Source: Bacteroidales bacterium
GTDB lineage: Bacteria; Bacteroidota; Bacteroidia; Bacteroidales; F082
Length of the DNA: 47,150 nucleotides
Assembly: GCA_017537965.1 (NCBI GenBank)
Contig: JAFYJV010000014.1
Coordinates: 1 to 47,150, forward strand
Direction of reading: 5' to 3'
This document shows positions 35,224 through 45,347 of the stretch, piece by piece (positions within the stretch are counted from its first letter, which is position 1; the number at the start of each line of letters is the position of its first letter). A program made the translations under genes and the position numbers. The notes beneath the pieces are model-generated. The model did not search any database. It saw only the letters and a list, made by a program, of their open reading frames with translations, and was not told the origin of the DNA.

Positions 35224-35978
35224 ATCCTTTTTTTAATGGCGTTGAAGACGTAACATGAAAAACTATAGAGCGCATTGAACAACGGCAGCTTTTCCTGTTG
35301 GCGATACACCCTCCAAAGGTCTGCAGAGGCTTTCAGCTTATTCGAACTGGCGGATTTGCTGCGAATTCGGTAAGAAGTCAAAGGTTCTGTAATGGCGTAT
35401 GCCTTAAACCCTTTTTTCAAGATATTGAGCCAAGTGGCGGTGTCTTCGCTGGTTCGGAAATCAGGCACGTTGACTTGTCCGATGATTTCGGTATCAATCA
35501 TCACGGTGGAGCAGCCGATGATGGTATTGCGAAGATAGGATTTATAATTCAAATCACCCGCTGTTTTGATGGTCTTATTCAAAGGCTTGCCACTTTCATC
35601 CACACAGTCGTAGCTGGTATAACTGAAACCGATATTGCGTTCAGTCATGAATTTCAGTTGTCGTTGCAACTTGTCTGGATGCCATAGATCGTCTGCGTCG
35701 AGGAATGCAAGAAACCTGCCTTGAGCCATTTGGATGCATTGGTTTCGGGCATTGGCGATGCCCTCATGTTGGATTTGGGTGGTGAAATGGATACGAGAAT
35801 CCTTTTCGCAAAAAGCTTGAATGATCTTAATGGTATCGTCGCTTGAGTTGTCGTCAACGATATACAATTCCCAATTGGAAAAGGTTTGGTTAATCACCGA
35901 ATTGAGCGTATCGGCAATAAACCGTTCCATGTTGAAACAAGGCACGATAACCGAAACAAGTGAACATTGTTTCTCCAT
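35214..35978 (-). CDS. Family 2 glycosyltransferase
   Basis: The 254-residue protein has the GT-A fold of GT2: VSVIVPCFNMERFIADTLNSV at the N-terminus, IVDDNSSDDT, and the metal-binding LDADD motif at about residues 92-96. There is no transmembrane segment until a short hydrophobic C-terminus. Donor and acceptor are unknown. It sits between manC and the GNAT gene in a tight operon, so it likely adds a sugar to a surface polysaccharide or lipid-linked glycan. Confidence 0.92.
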   Translation of the reverse strand: MEKQCSLVSVIVPCFNMERFIADTLNSVINQTFSNWELYIVDDNSSDDTIKIIQAFCEKDSRIHFTTQIQHEGIANARNQCIQMAQGRFLAFLDADDLWHPDKLQRQLKFMTERNIGFSYTSYDCVDESGKPLNKTIKTAGDLNYKSYLRNTIIGCSTVMIDTEIIGQVNVPDFRTSEDTATWLNILKKGFKAYAITEPLTSYRIRSKSASSNKLKASADLWRVYRQQEKLPLFNALYSFSCYVFNAIKKRICS

Positions 35979-35984
35979 GGCAAT

Positions 35985-37049
35985 TTATTTCAATCCCTCA
36001 ATCCAAACCTTGATCTGTTGCTCGTCGTGAAGCTTGCACACCAGCAAAGAGTGGTCACGATAAGCCACCAAATAGTCCTCCAGACCTTCCACCACCGCCT
36101 CGGTGCCTTCTTCTATATTGACAATGGTGTTGTGGTTGTTCACGGAGACGACCTTGCCCCTCAAGGCATTGCCGTCTGCATCCTTTTTGGCATGGGTGAA
36201 CAACGAGCCCCAGGTGCCGATATCACTCCAACCGAAGTCAGCGGGAATGGTAAAAGTATCGGGCGACTTCTCCATGATGCCATAGTCGATGCTGATGTTC
36301 TGGCAGTCGAGAAATCTCGTGTTGATGAAATCTTGTTCTTCGTGGGTACCGAACTTGTCCTTGCCTTCGTCGAAGAGCGTTACCATAGCTGGAAGATCTC
36401 TACGGAAAGCGTTCAGGATGCCTTTCAGCGTCCAAAGGAAGATGCCGCTGTTCCAAAAATAATTGCCATCGGCAACGAATTTTACGGCAGTATCATAGTC
36501 TGGTTTTTCTTTGAACAACTCCACCTTTACCACTTCTTCTTGCTTCTGACTTCTTGCTTCTGACTTCTTCACCTGGATATACCCATAGCCAGTCTCCGGC
36601 CGAGAAGGCTTGATGCCAATAGTCATCAGGGCGTCGGGGTGTTGGTCCAAGAAGTTGAAACCCAATCGTATGACTCGTTGAAATTCTACTTCGTTGGTCA
36701 CTAGATGATCGGCAGGAGTGACCACGATGTTGGCGTCTTTACATTGGTTTTGGATGCGATAACAAGCGTATGCAATGCAAGGGGCGGTATTACGTCGGGC
36801 TGGCTCACAAAGCACCTGCTCGGGTTTCAGCATGGGCAACTGTTCCAGCACTAGTCCCTTGTAGGCAGCATTGGTCACCACAAGGAAATTCTCATCTGGA
36901 ATCACGGGACTGAAACGCTCGTAGGTACTACGGATGAAGCTTTTTCCAGTACCCAGAATGTCAAGAAATTGTTTGGGAAAATTATCTTTGCTTAATGGCC
37001 AAAAGCGACTGCCAATGCCACCGGCCATGATGATACAATAGTTTTGCAT
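35985..37049 (-). CDS. manC: Mannose-1-phosphate guanylyltransferase with a repeat-encoded insertion
   Basis: This enzyme makes GDP-mannose from GTP and mannose 1-phosphate. The 354 residues hold only the nucleotidyltransferase domain; no isomerase domain follows as in long ManC. Motifs are MAGGIGSRFWPLSKDNFPKQF, read in two parts, then CEPARRNTAPCIA, TPADH, GYGYIQ and the Lys-Pro of FKEKP. Between GYGYIQ (155-159) and VELFKEKP (176-183) lies KKSEARSQKQEE (161-172), which is encoded exactly by five tandem heptamers (36534-36568). Most relatives have a short turn there. The frame is preserved, so the protein is probably functional. Confidence 0.93.
   Translation of the reverse strand: MQNYCIIMAGGIGSRFWPLSKDNFPKQFLDILGTGKSFIRSTYERFSPVIPDENFLVVTNAAYKGLVLEQLPMLKPEQVLCEPARRNTAPCIAYACYRIQNQCKDANIVVTPADHLVTNEVEFQRVIRLGFNFLDQHPDALMTIGIKPSRPETGYGYIQVKKSEARSQKQEEVVKVELFKEKPDYDTAVKFVADGNYFWNSGIFLWTLKGILNAFRRDLPAMVTLFDEGKDKFGTHEEQDFINTRFLDCQNISIDYGIMEKSPDTFTIPADFGWSDIGTWGSLFTHAKKDADGNALRGKVVSVNNHNTIVNIEEGTEAVVEGLEDYLVAYRDHSLLVCKLHDEQQIKVWIEGLK
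36534..36568 (-). repeat. Tandem heptamer array, 5 units, inside the manC frame
   Basis: On the minus strand the units are AGAAGTC, AGAAGCA, AGAAGTC, AGAAGCA, AGAAGAA. They encode residues 161-172 of ManC. The alternating pair of units appears twice, which suggests growth by duplication of a 14-base block. Confidence 0.9.
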
Positions 37050-37051
37050 AC

Positions 37052-38986
37052 TTAAGATTCGTGTTTGTCAAGTTGGCAGAAGACGCTGTTGTTGGATACA
37101 TACTCTGGAACGATGTCTTTCATCACCGACACGATCTTGAAGTCGTCACAAGTTTCCGTTATCCTTTTCAGTGTCTCAATCAAAGCATCCACTTGTTTTT
37201 CTTCGTAATTGCGCACTTTGGCGCGAAGGATCTTGGGATTGTCGGTGGGGACGGTGTTCTCTTTCGTGGCAAGCAGCTCCTCATAGAGTTTCTCTCCCGG
37301 GCGAAGTCCAATTTCCTTGATCTCAATATCGGTCTTGTTCGAAAGCTGGATCATTTTTTTGGCCATGTCATAGATCTTCACAGGCTCGCCCATATCGAAA
37401 ACAAAGATGTCTTTCTCTTCGCCGATGGAGCTGGCTTCCATGACCAGGCTACAAGCCTCGGGTATGGTCATGAAGAATCGGATGATGCGTTTGTCGGTGA
37501 TGGTGATGGGCCCTCCCTTGGCCAGTTGTTTCTGGAAGAGAGGGATGACAGATCCGTTAGAGCCCAACACATTGCCAAAACGGGTGGTGATGAACTTGGT
37601 ACTGCTTTGGCGACTTTGGGTATAGATCTCAGCGATGCGCTTGGTGGCACCCATGACGTTGGTGGGATTCACGGCTTTGTCGGTGGAGATCATCACAAAT
37701 TTTTTCGCACCATAGCGAATGGCTAAATCGGCAATGTTTTTGGTTCCCAACACGTTGTCACAAACAGCCTCGTAAGGGTTCTCTTCCATGAAAGGCACAT
37801 GTTTGTAGGCCGCTGCATGGTAGATCAGTTCAGGTTGGAATTTCTCGAAAATCTCTTCCATACGGCGTTTGTCCTTCACGCTGGCGATGACAAAGATCAT
37901 CCTGTCAATCAACGTCTTGAACGCAGGAGTGTTCTTCAGCTCATATTGCAAGTCGTACATCGGCGACTCAGCCTGGTCGACCATCACCAACAGTTTGGGG
38001 TTGTAGTGCAGGGTCTGTCGGCACATCTCGCTTCCTATGGAGCCGGCGGCGCCCGTAATTAAAATGACCTTGCCGTTCACCTCCCTTTTCACATGTTCCT
38101 TGTCCAGCACGATAGGATCCCGACCCAACAGGTCCTCGATATTGATGTCCTTCACCTCGTTGGCTTTCACCTCGCCGTTCACCCAGTTTTGGAAAGAAGG
38201 GATGGTCTTCACTTTCAGCCCATATCTCATACCCTTTTCGATGATTTCCCTTTTCCGCTCTCCTGGAATGCTTGGCAAAGCCAAGATCAGCACTTGGATG
38301 TTGTTTTTGTTGATAAAATCGTTATTGAAAACCTTGGCTGAATCATAGATGGGAATAGTGTTGATGTCCTTGTTGGCTTTTTTCTGGTTGTCGTCGGCGA
38401 AGGCAACAATCTTGTATGGGGTTTCCTTGTCTTGTTGGATGGCACGGAATAACAACACACCGCCTTCACCAGCACCATAAATCACGGTATTGATGTTTTT
38501 TACTCCTGGATTCTTGTAGAACTCGTTGTAAATGCGTCGGATAAAGAAACGGCTCACCACCATGATCACCATGGATATCAAATAATGATATAGGATGATA
38601 CGGTAGCCTGGAAGGATATGGCCGACAATCTTCGGGTTGATTTGGATGATGATGACTTTGGCGACTATGAGTATGGCCAAAGCGGTCGTGCAGGAGTGAA
38701 AGATCTTTCGGATATCGTTGAAACCCGAGTATCGAATCATTCCGTAATAAGTGCGAAATGTCAAGAACATTACGACATAAACACCCATTACAATAAAGAC
38801 GCGATACCAATTCTTAAACAAATGATCGTGTCCAAGATTATGGTAATAAACGAAAAACATGGATATCGTATAGGCAACGAAAATCACCACGATATCAAAA
38901 GCCAACACCCAGATCCTAGGCAAAGAATCGTTGGCCTGCTTTCCGAAAAGGAAATTGCAGATTTTAAAGAAGATACTTTGTAACAT
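37052..38986 (-). CDS. Membrane-bound nucleoside-diphosphate-sugar dehydratase (CapD/WbpM/PglF family)
   Basis: Family members are UDP-HexNAc 4,6-dehydratases that start synthesis of deoxyamino sugars. The 644-residue form starts with four hydrophobic segments (about 20-160) and a CoA-binding-like domain (IYGAGEGGVLLFRAIQ). The catalytic SDR domain follows: ITGAAGSIGSEMCRQ, YHAAAYKHVPFMEENP, and ISTDKAVNPTNVMGATKR, where Met replaces the Tyr of the usual YxxxK, as is typical for this family. ATG 38986 is chosen because it avoids overlap with the upstream gene; 39034 would add 16 residues. It is two bases upstream of manC. Confidence 0.92.
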   Translation of the reverse strand: MLQSIFFKICNFLFGKQANDSLPRIWVLAFDIVVIFVAYTISMFFVYYHNLGHDHLFKNWYRVFIVMGVYVVMFLTFRTYYGMIRYSGFNDIRKIFHSCTTALAILIVAKVIIIQINPKIVGHILPGYRIILYHYLISMVIMVVSRFFIRRIYNEFYKNPGVKNINTVIYGAGEGGVLLFRAIQQDKETPYKIVAFADDNQKKANKDINTIPIYDSAKVFNNDFINKNNIQVLILALPSIPGERKREIIEKGMRYGLKVKTIPSFQNWVNGEVKANEVKDINIEDLLGRDPIVLDKEHVKREVNGKVILITGAAGSIGSEMCRQTLHYNPKLLVMVDQAESPMYDLQYELKNTPAFKTLIDRMIFVIASVKDKRRMEEIFEKFQPELIYHAAAYKHVPFMEENPYEAVCDNVLGTKNIADLAIRYGAKKFVMISTDKAVNPTNVMGATKRIAEIYTQSRQSSTKFITTRFGNVLGSNGSVIPLFQKQLAKGGPITITDKRIIRFFMTIPEACSLVMEASSIGEEKDIFVFDMGEPVKIYDMAKKMIQLSNKTDIEIKEIGLRPGEKLYEELLATKENTVPTDNPKILRAKVRNYEEKQVDALIETLKRITETCDDFKIVSVMKDIVPEYVSNNSVFCQLDKHES

Positions 38987-38996
38987 GTAAGGAGTA

Positions 38997-39968
<972 letters not shown>

Positions 39969-40760
39969 TTAAAGGTTGTTCTTCTCGATGTCTTTGAAAT
40001 ATTTCACGGTGCCGTAAGTCATCTCGTCGCAGGCAGCATCATCGCACACGATGATGCCTTTGGGATGCATCTGGAGTACGCTGACGGTCCACATCTGGTT
40101 TACGGAACCTTCGACGGCGTGGGCGAGGGCACGGGCTTTGCCGTGTCCGTTCGCGAGGATCATGACCTCGCGGCTGTCCATGACAGTGCCCACGCCGACG
40201 GTAAGAGCGGTCTTGGGCACCTTTTTGATGTCGTTGTCGAAGAATCTCGAATTGGCTATGATGGTATCGGTGGTCAGCGTCTTCACTCGCGTGCGCGACG
40301 TCAGCGAACTGCCAGGCTCGTTGAAGGCGATGTGTCCGTCGGGACCGATGCCACCCATGAAGAGATCGATGCCGCCGTAGCTCTTGATTTTCTCTTCGTA
40401 ACGAGCGCATTCGGCTTCAAGGTCTTTGGCATTGCCGTTGAGGATGTTGACGTTTTCCTTCTTGATGTCGATATGGCTGAAGAAATTGTTCCACATGAAG
40501 CTGTGATAGCTCTCTGGATGGTCTTCCGGGATGTTGACATACTCGTCCATGTTGAAGGTGACCACGTTTTTAAAGGAAACCTTACCCGCCTTGTAGAGTT
40601 TGACAAGTTCACGGTAAGTGCCAATAGGCGTCGAACCCGTAGGCAATCCGAGGATGAAAGGTTTCTTGGCGGTGGGCTTAAATGCTTTGATGCGTTCAAC
40701 GATATGGTTGGCGGCCCAATGCGACATGTTGTCGTAGTTTTTTTCGATAATGACTCTCAT
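39969..40760 (-). CDS. nagB: Glucosamine-6-phosphate deaminase
   Basis: This cytoplasmic enzyme converts glucosamine 6-phosphate to fructose 6-phosphate and ammonia. The 263 residues carry LPTGSTP (phosphate binding), catalytic Asp72 in FNMDEY and His143 in [17 protein letters not shown]; positions agree with Escherichia coli NagB. Being inside a glycan-synthesis operon rather than beside nagA is notable; it may link amino-sugar supply to hexose supply. It starts 18 bases after the DUF4954 gene. Confidence 0.96.
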   Translation of the reverse strand: MRVIIEKNYDNMSHWAANHIVERIKAFKPTAKKPFILGLPTGSTPIGTYRELVKLYKAGKVSFKNVVTFNMDEYVNIPEDHPESYHSFMWNNFFSHIDIKKENVNILNGNAKDLEAECARYEEKIKSYGGIDLFMGGIGPDGHIAFNEPGSSLTSRTRVKTLTTDTIIANSRFFDNDIKKVPKTALTVGVGTVMDSREVMILANGHGKARALAHAVEGSVNQMWTVSVLQMHPKGIIVCDDAACDEMTYGTVKYFKDIEKNNL

Positions 40761-40766
40761 TTTTAT

Positions 40767-40801
40767 AGAATTTAAAATTTAGAATTCAGAAGTAAGAAGT
40801 T
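40767..40801 (+). repeat. Period-7 tract, 5 degenerate units, between DUF4954 and nagB
   Basis: Units read AGAATTT, AAAATTT, AGAATTC, AGAAGTA, AGAAGTT. The last units overlap the final codons of the DUF4954 gene (LLTSEF then stop). The AGAAG strand here is opposite to the genes, unlike the other sites, and only two units match AGAAG fully. Confidence 0.65.
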
Positions 40802-42992
40802 TATTTATGGAGGCGATAAAATCTTCGGTTTCTTGTCGAATCTGTTTCACGAAGCTGACATCGTCGAGTTCACCGATGACGGCCAGTTTTTCTTCCTCGT
40901 TACGGAAAGTGGCGTTGCGGAAAGGATTCTCATAGTCTTTTTTCCTGCTGTCGTAAACCTGGTCGCAGATGAATTGTTGGATACGGATGGCCTTTTCCAG
41001 ATTCTCTTTCCACATCTCGTCTGTCAGCACGTCGGTTTCATCTTTGTAGAGGAACATCAGCGAGAAATAGGCGTGACGAGTCTTCTCGGCTTGGTAACGG
41101 GTCCAGAGCTCATCGTAGCGGTGATGGATTTCGTCCCAATTGTTGAGTACGCCGTTGTTGATGTCTGCCCTCAGCTGGTCCACGTCTTCCTGTGGCATGG
41201 TCTGTCCGCCCAGATTGATCCATTTGCGGAGACGCTTGCCTTTCATCTGTGCGCTAAGGGTGTGGATGTTCTCGTCGGGATGGCTTTCCAGATAATGCAG
41301 GATGGTGTTGACGGCATAGTAGGTAATCATGTCGCCGTATGCATGATAGGCTTTGCGAGGCTTGAGGATACGCACCTTGCGATGGCCTTTTTCAATGCCT
41401 TCGCCAAACACTTCGAGGCTGTCAACAGTGTCGGGTTCATGGTCAAGCAGTTGTTTGCCGAGGGCTCGCAGTGCGTAGTACTCGTAGGTTTCCGGGTCAT
41501 TGCCTTGCGAGCGGAGGTAAGCCTTGGCGACCCATACTTCGAGGAGCTTGCGTGCCTCGATGGTCTCTTCCATGGTATCCGGAGCGAGCGTCTCAAACTC
41601 GATGTTCTGGATCTTGCGTTTGCGCTTGTCGCGTTTCAGGTATTTGGAGGTGTTGCGGGCGATGGCGTACATGTTGTACATCCACCAATAGGCGGGCATG
41701 AGCTCCAACTCGTTCTTCGAGGTGTTGTTGTTGACCAGGCAGAACGGCAACATGATGTTGAGTTCGTTGGGATAGTCGGCCTTGGAAAGCAAGGTAAAAG
41801 AGGCGAACTTTGAAGAGTGTTTCACGCTGGAGCAGAGTCCCGGCCAGAATCCCCTCGAAGCCACGATCTCGCCATCGGTGGCGCGGCTGTTGTGATTGGA
41901 GCCGATGGTGGCACCTGCAGCCATGTTGCTCTGTCCCATCACGCAAGCGGAGATGAGGAAAGAGTTGTTGTGATGCTGCTCGTGTGAGGGGAAGATGAGG
42001 TTGTTGAGCACCTCGCAGCACGAGATGGTGGAGTTGTCGCCCAAGACGGAATGGATGAGACGCGCTCCATATTTCAAGTTGCAGTTGTCGCCTAACACAA
42101 AGCGGGTCGCCACCACGGAGTAAAAGATTCGGCAGCCGTACCCTGTGACGCCGTTGACCAAGATAACTCCTTCGCCGATCTGTGACGGCTCCTCTTTTGA
42201 GGAGTTGATGGTGACGTTCTTCAGTTTGCTGGCGCCTTTGATATAGCAGAAGGGTCCCACTTTGGCGTCTTTAAGGATCCAGCAGTTTTTGATGACGCTT
42301 GATTCACCGATGGTGCCATAATAGCCGCGGTACGGGTCGAAGCTGTTCTGGGTGATCTCCTTGAGCCTTTCTTGGAGCTTGGTGTCGTCGGTGTATTTTG
42401 CCCAGAGGTAGGCATCGGCGGTAGTCATGCCGTCAAAGGGCATGATCTTACGGCTTCCTATCTCGTTCATCACCTCAAGCCACACACGCACGTCTTCGGG
42501 TTCGCCTTCTTTTATGATGCCGTTGCCGAACTTGGAGTGGTCTGTGGTGGACAGTTCGTGGATGTTGAACAGGATACAGCGGTCGCCGATGATGTAGTTG
42601 GCCATGTAATGCACGTCGTGGATGGCCACGTCGTCTCCGATGTCACATGAGATGATGCTGCTGTTGGAGATGCCGATGGGCACGCGAAGGTCGTGATATT
42701 GGAGGACTTTGCGTGAGATCCTTCCAATACGAATCATGCCAAAGAAATGGTTGTTGTGTACCATGCTGGTGTCGAAAACATCGGTGACCCAGATGTCATC
42801 CCAGTTGGTTGCGGAGTTGCTGTTCTTCACGAGTCGCTCAATCTCGTCGGAATGCAAGTGTCGCCAGCCTTCTGTGGGTTTTTTCACCTGCTGGTTGCGG
42901 TAGTAATACTCGTCGTGACCGTCATGAAGATATTTCTCATCGATGAAATTCTTGTAGATACGGTCGTAGTCAATAATAGTAACTTGGTCCAT
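40779..42992 (-). CDS. DUF4954 family protein with left-handed beta-helix
   Basis: The 737-residue cytoplasmic protein has a central hexapeptide-like, left-handed beta-helix region (about 100-400) with repeats such as VPIGISNSSIISCDIGDDVAIHD, in pieces, and IGEGVILVNGVTGYGCRIF. A helical C-terminal half (about 430-737) is rich in charged residues. Such helices occur in acyl- and nucleotidyltransferases; the likely substrate is a sugar nucleotide, but the family has no proven activity that I can name. It stands between galE and nagB, which supports a sugar-nucleotide link. Its last residues are encoded by a heptamer tract. Confidence 0.9.
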   Translation of the reverse strand: MDQVTIIDYDRIYKNFIDEKYLHDGHDEYYYRNQQVKKPTEGWRHLHSDEIERLVKNSNSATNWDDIWVTDVFDTSMVHNNHFFGMIRIGRISRKVLQYHDLRVPIGISNSSIISCDIGDDVAIHDVHYMANYIIGDRCILFNIHELSTTDHSKFGNGIIKEGEPEDVRVWLEVMNEIGSRKIMPFDGMTTADAYLWAKYTDDTKLQERLKEITQNSFDPYRGYYGTIGESSVIKNCWILKDAKVGPFCYIKGASKLKNVTINSSKEEPSQIGEGVILVNGVTGYGCRIFYSVVATRFVLGDNCNLKYGARLIHSVLGDNSTISCCEVLNNLIFPSHEQHHNNSFLISACVMGQSNMAAGATIGSNHNSRATDGEIVASRGFWPGLCSSVKHSSKFASFTLLSKADYPNELNIMLPFCLVNNNTSKNELELMPAYWWMYNMYAIARNTSKYLKRDKRKRKIQNIEFETLAPDTMEETIEARKLLEVWVAKAYLRSQGNDPETYEYYALRALGKQLLDHEPDTVDSLEVFGEGIEKGHRKVRILKPRKAYHAYGDMITYYAVNTILHYLESHPDENIHTLSAQMKGKRLRKWINLGGQTMPQEDVDQLRADINNGVLNNWDEIHHRYDELWTRYQAEKTRHAYFSLMFLYKDETDVLTDEMWKENLEKAIRIQQFICDQVYDSRKKDYENPFRNATFRNEEEKLAVIGELDDVSFVKQIRQETEDFIASINKLLTSEF

Positions 42993-43010
42993 TTGTATCT
43001 GTGAAAGTTG

Positions 43011-44024
43011 TTATTGTCGGTAATGCTGTTCCCATTTCCATGCCGAGGCGACCATCTCGTCGAGAGATCGTTCGGCTTTCCACCCCAATTCTCGGTTGCT
43101 GTAGCTTGGGTCGGCCCAGATCTGTTCGATGTCGCCTTCCCTTCTGCCAACGATCTTGTAGTTGATCTTGATTCCGGTGGCTTTTTCGAAGGCTTTGATT
43201 ACTTCGAGTACGGAATAGCCATTGCCAGTGCCGAGATTGAATACTTCAAAGGCTTGTTTCATCTGACCTTGAACCATACGTTGTATGGCTTTCACATGGG
43301 CTTTGGCGAGGTCAACGACATGGATGTAATCGCGAATAGGCGTGCCGTCAGGTGTGTTATAGTCGTCGCCAAAGACTTTCAGCTGTTCTCGGATGCCGTA
43401 TGCGGTTTGGGTGATATAGGGAAGCAGGTTGTCGGGCACGCCGTTAGGCAGTTCGCCGATGAGTCCACTCTCATGCGCTCCAATAGGGTTGAAATAGCGC
43501 AACGCGATGGCGTTGAGTTTGCTTACATGGACGGTATCGGTGATGATCTCTTCGGCGATCTGTTTGGTGTTGCCGTAGGGACTCTCTGCCTTTTTGATGG
43601 GTGCCGACTCGGAGACGGGCAGGCGGTCAGCCTGCCCGTAAACGGTACACGAAGAGGAAAACACCAAGTGTTGAATGCCATGGGTGTTCATCTCTTCCAG
43701 GATGTTCATCAGTGAGACGAGGTTGTTACGATAATACTTGATCGGATGCTGCACCGATTCTCCAACAGCCTTATGTGCGGCAAAATGGATGACTCCCGTC
43801 AGGTCGGAATGTCTTTTGAAGAAATCGGCGGTTTTCTTGTTGTCGGTCAGGTCGAAGGCTTCAAATTCAGGTACTTTCCCCGTAATCGCTGCGATGTGAT
43901 CCACTACTTCTTTTTGAGAATTGAATAGAGCATCGACAATCACGACGTCGAAACCAGCATTTTGCAGTTCCACCACCGTATGCGATCCGATGTATCCAGT
44001 ACCCCCGGTCACCAATATTTTCAT
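43011..44024 (-). CDS. galE: UDP-glucose 4-epimerase
   Basis: This 337-residue SDR enzyme interconverts UDP-glucose and UDP-galactose (or the GlcNAc forms). Motifs are GGTGYIGSH (7-15), Ser124 in FSSSCTVYG and Tyr150/Lys154 in SPYGNTK. I chose ATG 44024, which overlaps the stop of the upstream gene as ATGA and gives MKILVTGGTGYIG; the longer reading from 44078 has an unrelated N-terminal tail. It is 18 bases upstream of DUF4954. Confidence 0.95.
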   Translation of the reverse strand: MKILVTGGTGYIGSHTVVELQNAGFDVVIVDALFNSQKEVVDHIAAITGKVPEFEAFDLTDNKKTADFFKRHSDLTGVIHFAAHKAVGESVQHPIKYYRNNLVSLMNILEEMNTHGIQHLVFSSSCTVYGQADRLPVSESAPIKKAESPYGNTKQIAEEIITDTVHVSKLNAIALRYFNPIGAHESGLIGELPNGVPDNLLPYITQTAYGIREQLKVFGDDYNTPDGTPIRDYIHVVDLAKAHVKAIQRMVQGQMKQAFEVFNLGTGNGYSVLEVIKAFEKATGIKINYKIVGRREGDIEQIWADPSYSNRELGWKAERSLDEMVASAWKWEQHYRQ

Positions 44025-44425
44025 GTGTCCAAGTTGTTGTTTTGTTCTGTGGGCTGTCCCTCGTTCAGCTTTTTGCAACAGTTCTTGATCCAGGAGAAAA
44101 TGGCATGGCTAATCTCCACCAGCTGGTTCTCCAAGGTCGTCAAGGTTTCCTCGTTGATGATCTCCAGGCGCTCCGCCAGGTTCAGCAGGCTGATGGCCGT
44201 AAAGGCCGTCTCGTTAGCCTTTTCCAGGTGACCGATTTTCAATTCCATCGACCAAAGCTCCCCGGCAAGCGCCACCTTGCTCGCCATTGTCACACCACAA
44301 TCGATCAGCGAAGTAGCCAAATGGCTGTCTTTCTTTTGAAAATTCTTTGATGTTTCGTAAAGGGCTAATGCCAAATCGTTGGCTTTCTGCCACACAGTCA
44401 GTTTTTTGAAATTTGATGTTTCCAT
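44021..44425 (-). CDS. Four-helix-bundle protein (23S rRNA intervening-sequence protein family)
   Basis: The 134-residue product fits the S23/IVP four-helix bundle: FKKLTVWQKANDLALALYE at the start, KVALAGELWSMELKIGHLEKANET (in two parts) and a final amphipathic helix. The family was first seen inside 23S rRNA intervening sequences but also occurs alone; its function is unknown. Here it heads the galE-to-GNAT operon and overlaps galE by four bases. Confidence 0.9.
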   Translation of the reverse strand: METSNFKKLTVWQKANDLALALYETSKNFQKKDSHLATSLIDCGVTMASKVALAGELWSMELKIGHLEKANETAFTAISLLNLAERLEIINEETLTTLENQLVEISHAIFSWIKNCCKKLNEGQPTEQNNNLDT

Positions 44426-44450
44426 AATGTTTATGTGTTTAAAGACTCTA

Positions 44451-44480
44451 CAAAAATAAACAATAAATTTCGTTTGTCAA
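44451..44480 (-). promoter_or_regulatory. Promoter of the four-helix-bundle/galE glycan operon
   Basis: On the minus strand TATTTTTG (44451-44458) matches TAnnTTTG and a TTG within CTTGAC (44478-44480) lies 19 bases upstream. The start codon at 44425 is about 25 bases downstream. Confidence 0.65.
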
Positions 44481-44608
44481 GCGATTTTTGAAATTTTTTG
44501 CATATTTTTGTACACAGCTTCGCCTCGTAAGTCCCATAATGCTTACGGAAAACATCATTTATAAGGTGACAAAAATACAAAAACTATTTTAGAAAGACAA
44601 AGAAATCG

Positions 44609-44616
44609 TAATTTTG
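44609..44616 (+). promoter_or_regulatory. -7 element of tsaB
   Basis: TAATTTTG matches TAnnTTTG, 23 bases before the ATG. The rest of the intergenic region (44481-44608) shows a small inverted repeat CGTAAG/CTTACG (44526-44547) but no gene. Confidence 0.5.
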
Positions 44617-44639
44617 CCTATCAAAGAAATACACAAACA

Positions 44640-45335
44640 ATGATATTATGTCTTGAAACGGCGACTCCTACCTGCTCGGTTGCCATCAACGAAGGAGAAA
44701 AAACTTTGGCCTTGCGTGAATGCAAAGGACAAAATGCACATTCTGAGAAAATTACCATTTTCATCAATGAAGTCATGGAAGAAACGGGACTACGTTACGA
44801 AGCACTCGACGCCGTGGCAGTAAGCAAAGGACCGGGCTCCTATACTGGACTTAGAATTGGTGTAAGCACAGCCAAAGGAGTATGTTATGCTGCCAACATT
44901 CCCTTACTCGCAATAGATACGTTGCACGCCATGGCTTTCGGTATGAGAAACCGACTTGCCTCAGAATTGAAACCCACTGACCTGTTCATTCCGATGATTG
45001 ACGCCCGACGCATGGAAGTCTATTGTGCCGTTTACGATGCCCAGATGAGAAATGTGTCTGAGACCAAGGCTTTGGTGGTGGATACCAATGCGTTCGATGA
45101 ATTGCGCAAAAATCATCGACTGTGGCTTTTTGGTGACGGCGCCCCCAAATTGTCATCGCTTTTTTCCGACCAGCCAGAGATCCATATCGTTGACAATTTG
45201 CAACCTTCAGCCGCTTTCATGGCGCATTTGGCCGACGAGGCGCTTAAAGCTGGCAACTTTGTGGATGTGGCTTATTTCGAGCCTTTTTATCTGAAAGATT
45301 TTGTGGCAGGAAAACCGCATGTGAAAGGTCTTTAA
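44640..45335 (+). CDS. tsaB: tRNA threonylcarbamoyladenosine biosynthesis protein TsaB
   Basis: TsaB partners TsaD and TsaE in making t6A37 of ANN-decoding tRNAs. The 231-residue protein has the ASKHA start ILCLETATPTCSVAI and the family hallmark SKGPGSYTGLRIGVSTAKG (read as SKGPGS and YTGLRIG). The Asp/Ala-rich middle is also typical. Length is normal for the family. It is followed after 12 bases by the M28 peptidase gene. Confidence 0.95.
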   Translation: MILCLETATPTCSVAINEGEKTLALRECKGQNAHSEKITIFINEVMEETGLRYEALDAVAVSKGPGSYTGLRIGVSTAKGVCYAANIPLLAIDTLHAMAFGMRNRLASELKPTDLFIPMIDARRMEVYCAVYDAQMRNVSETKALVVDTNAFDELRKNHRLWLFGDGAPKLSSLFSDQPEIHIVDNLQPSAAFMAHLADEALKAGNFVDVAYFEPFYLKDFVAGKPHVKGL

Positions 45336-45347
45336 TAATAAAGTATC

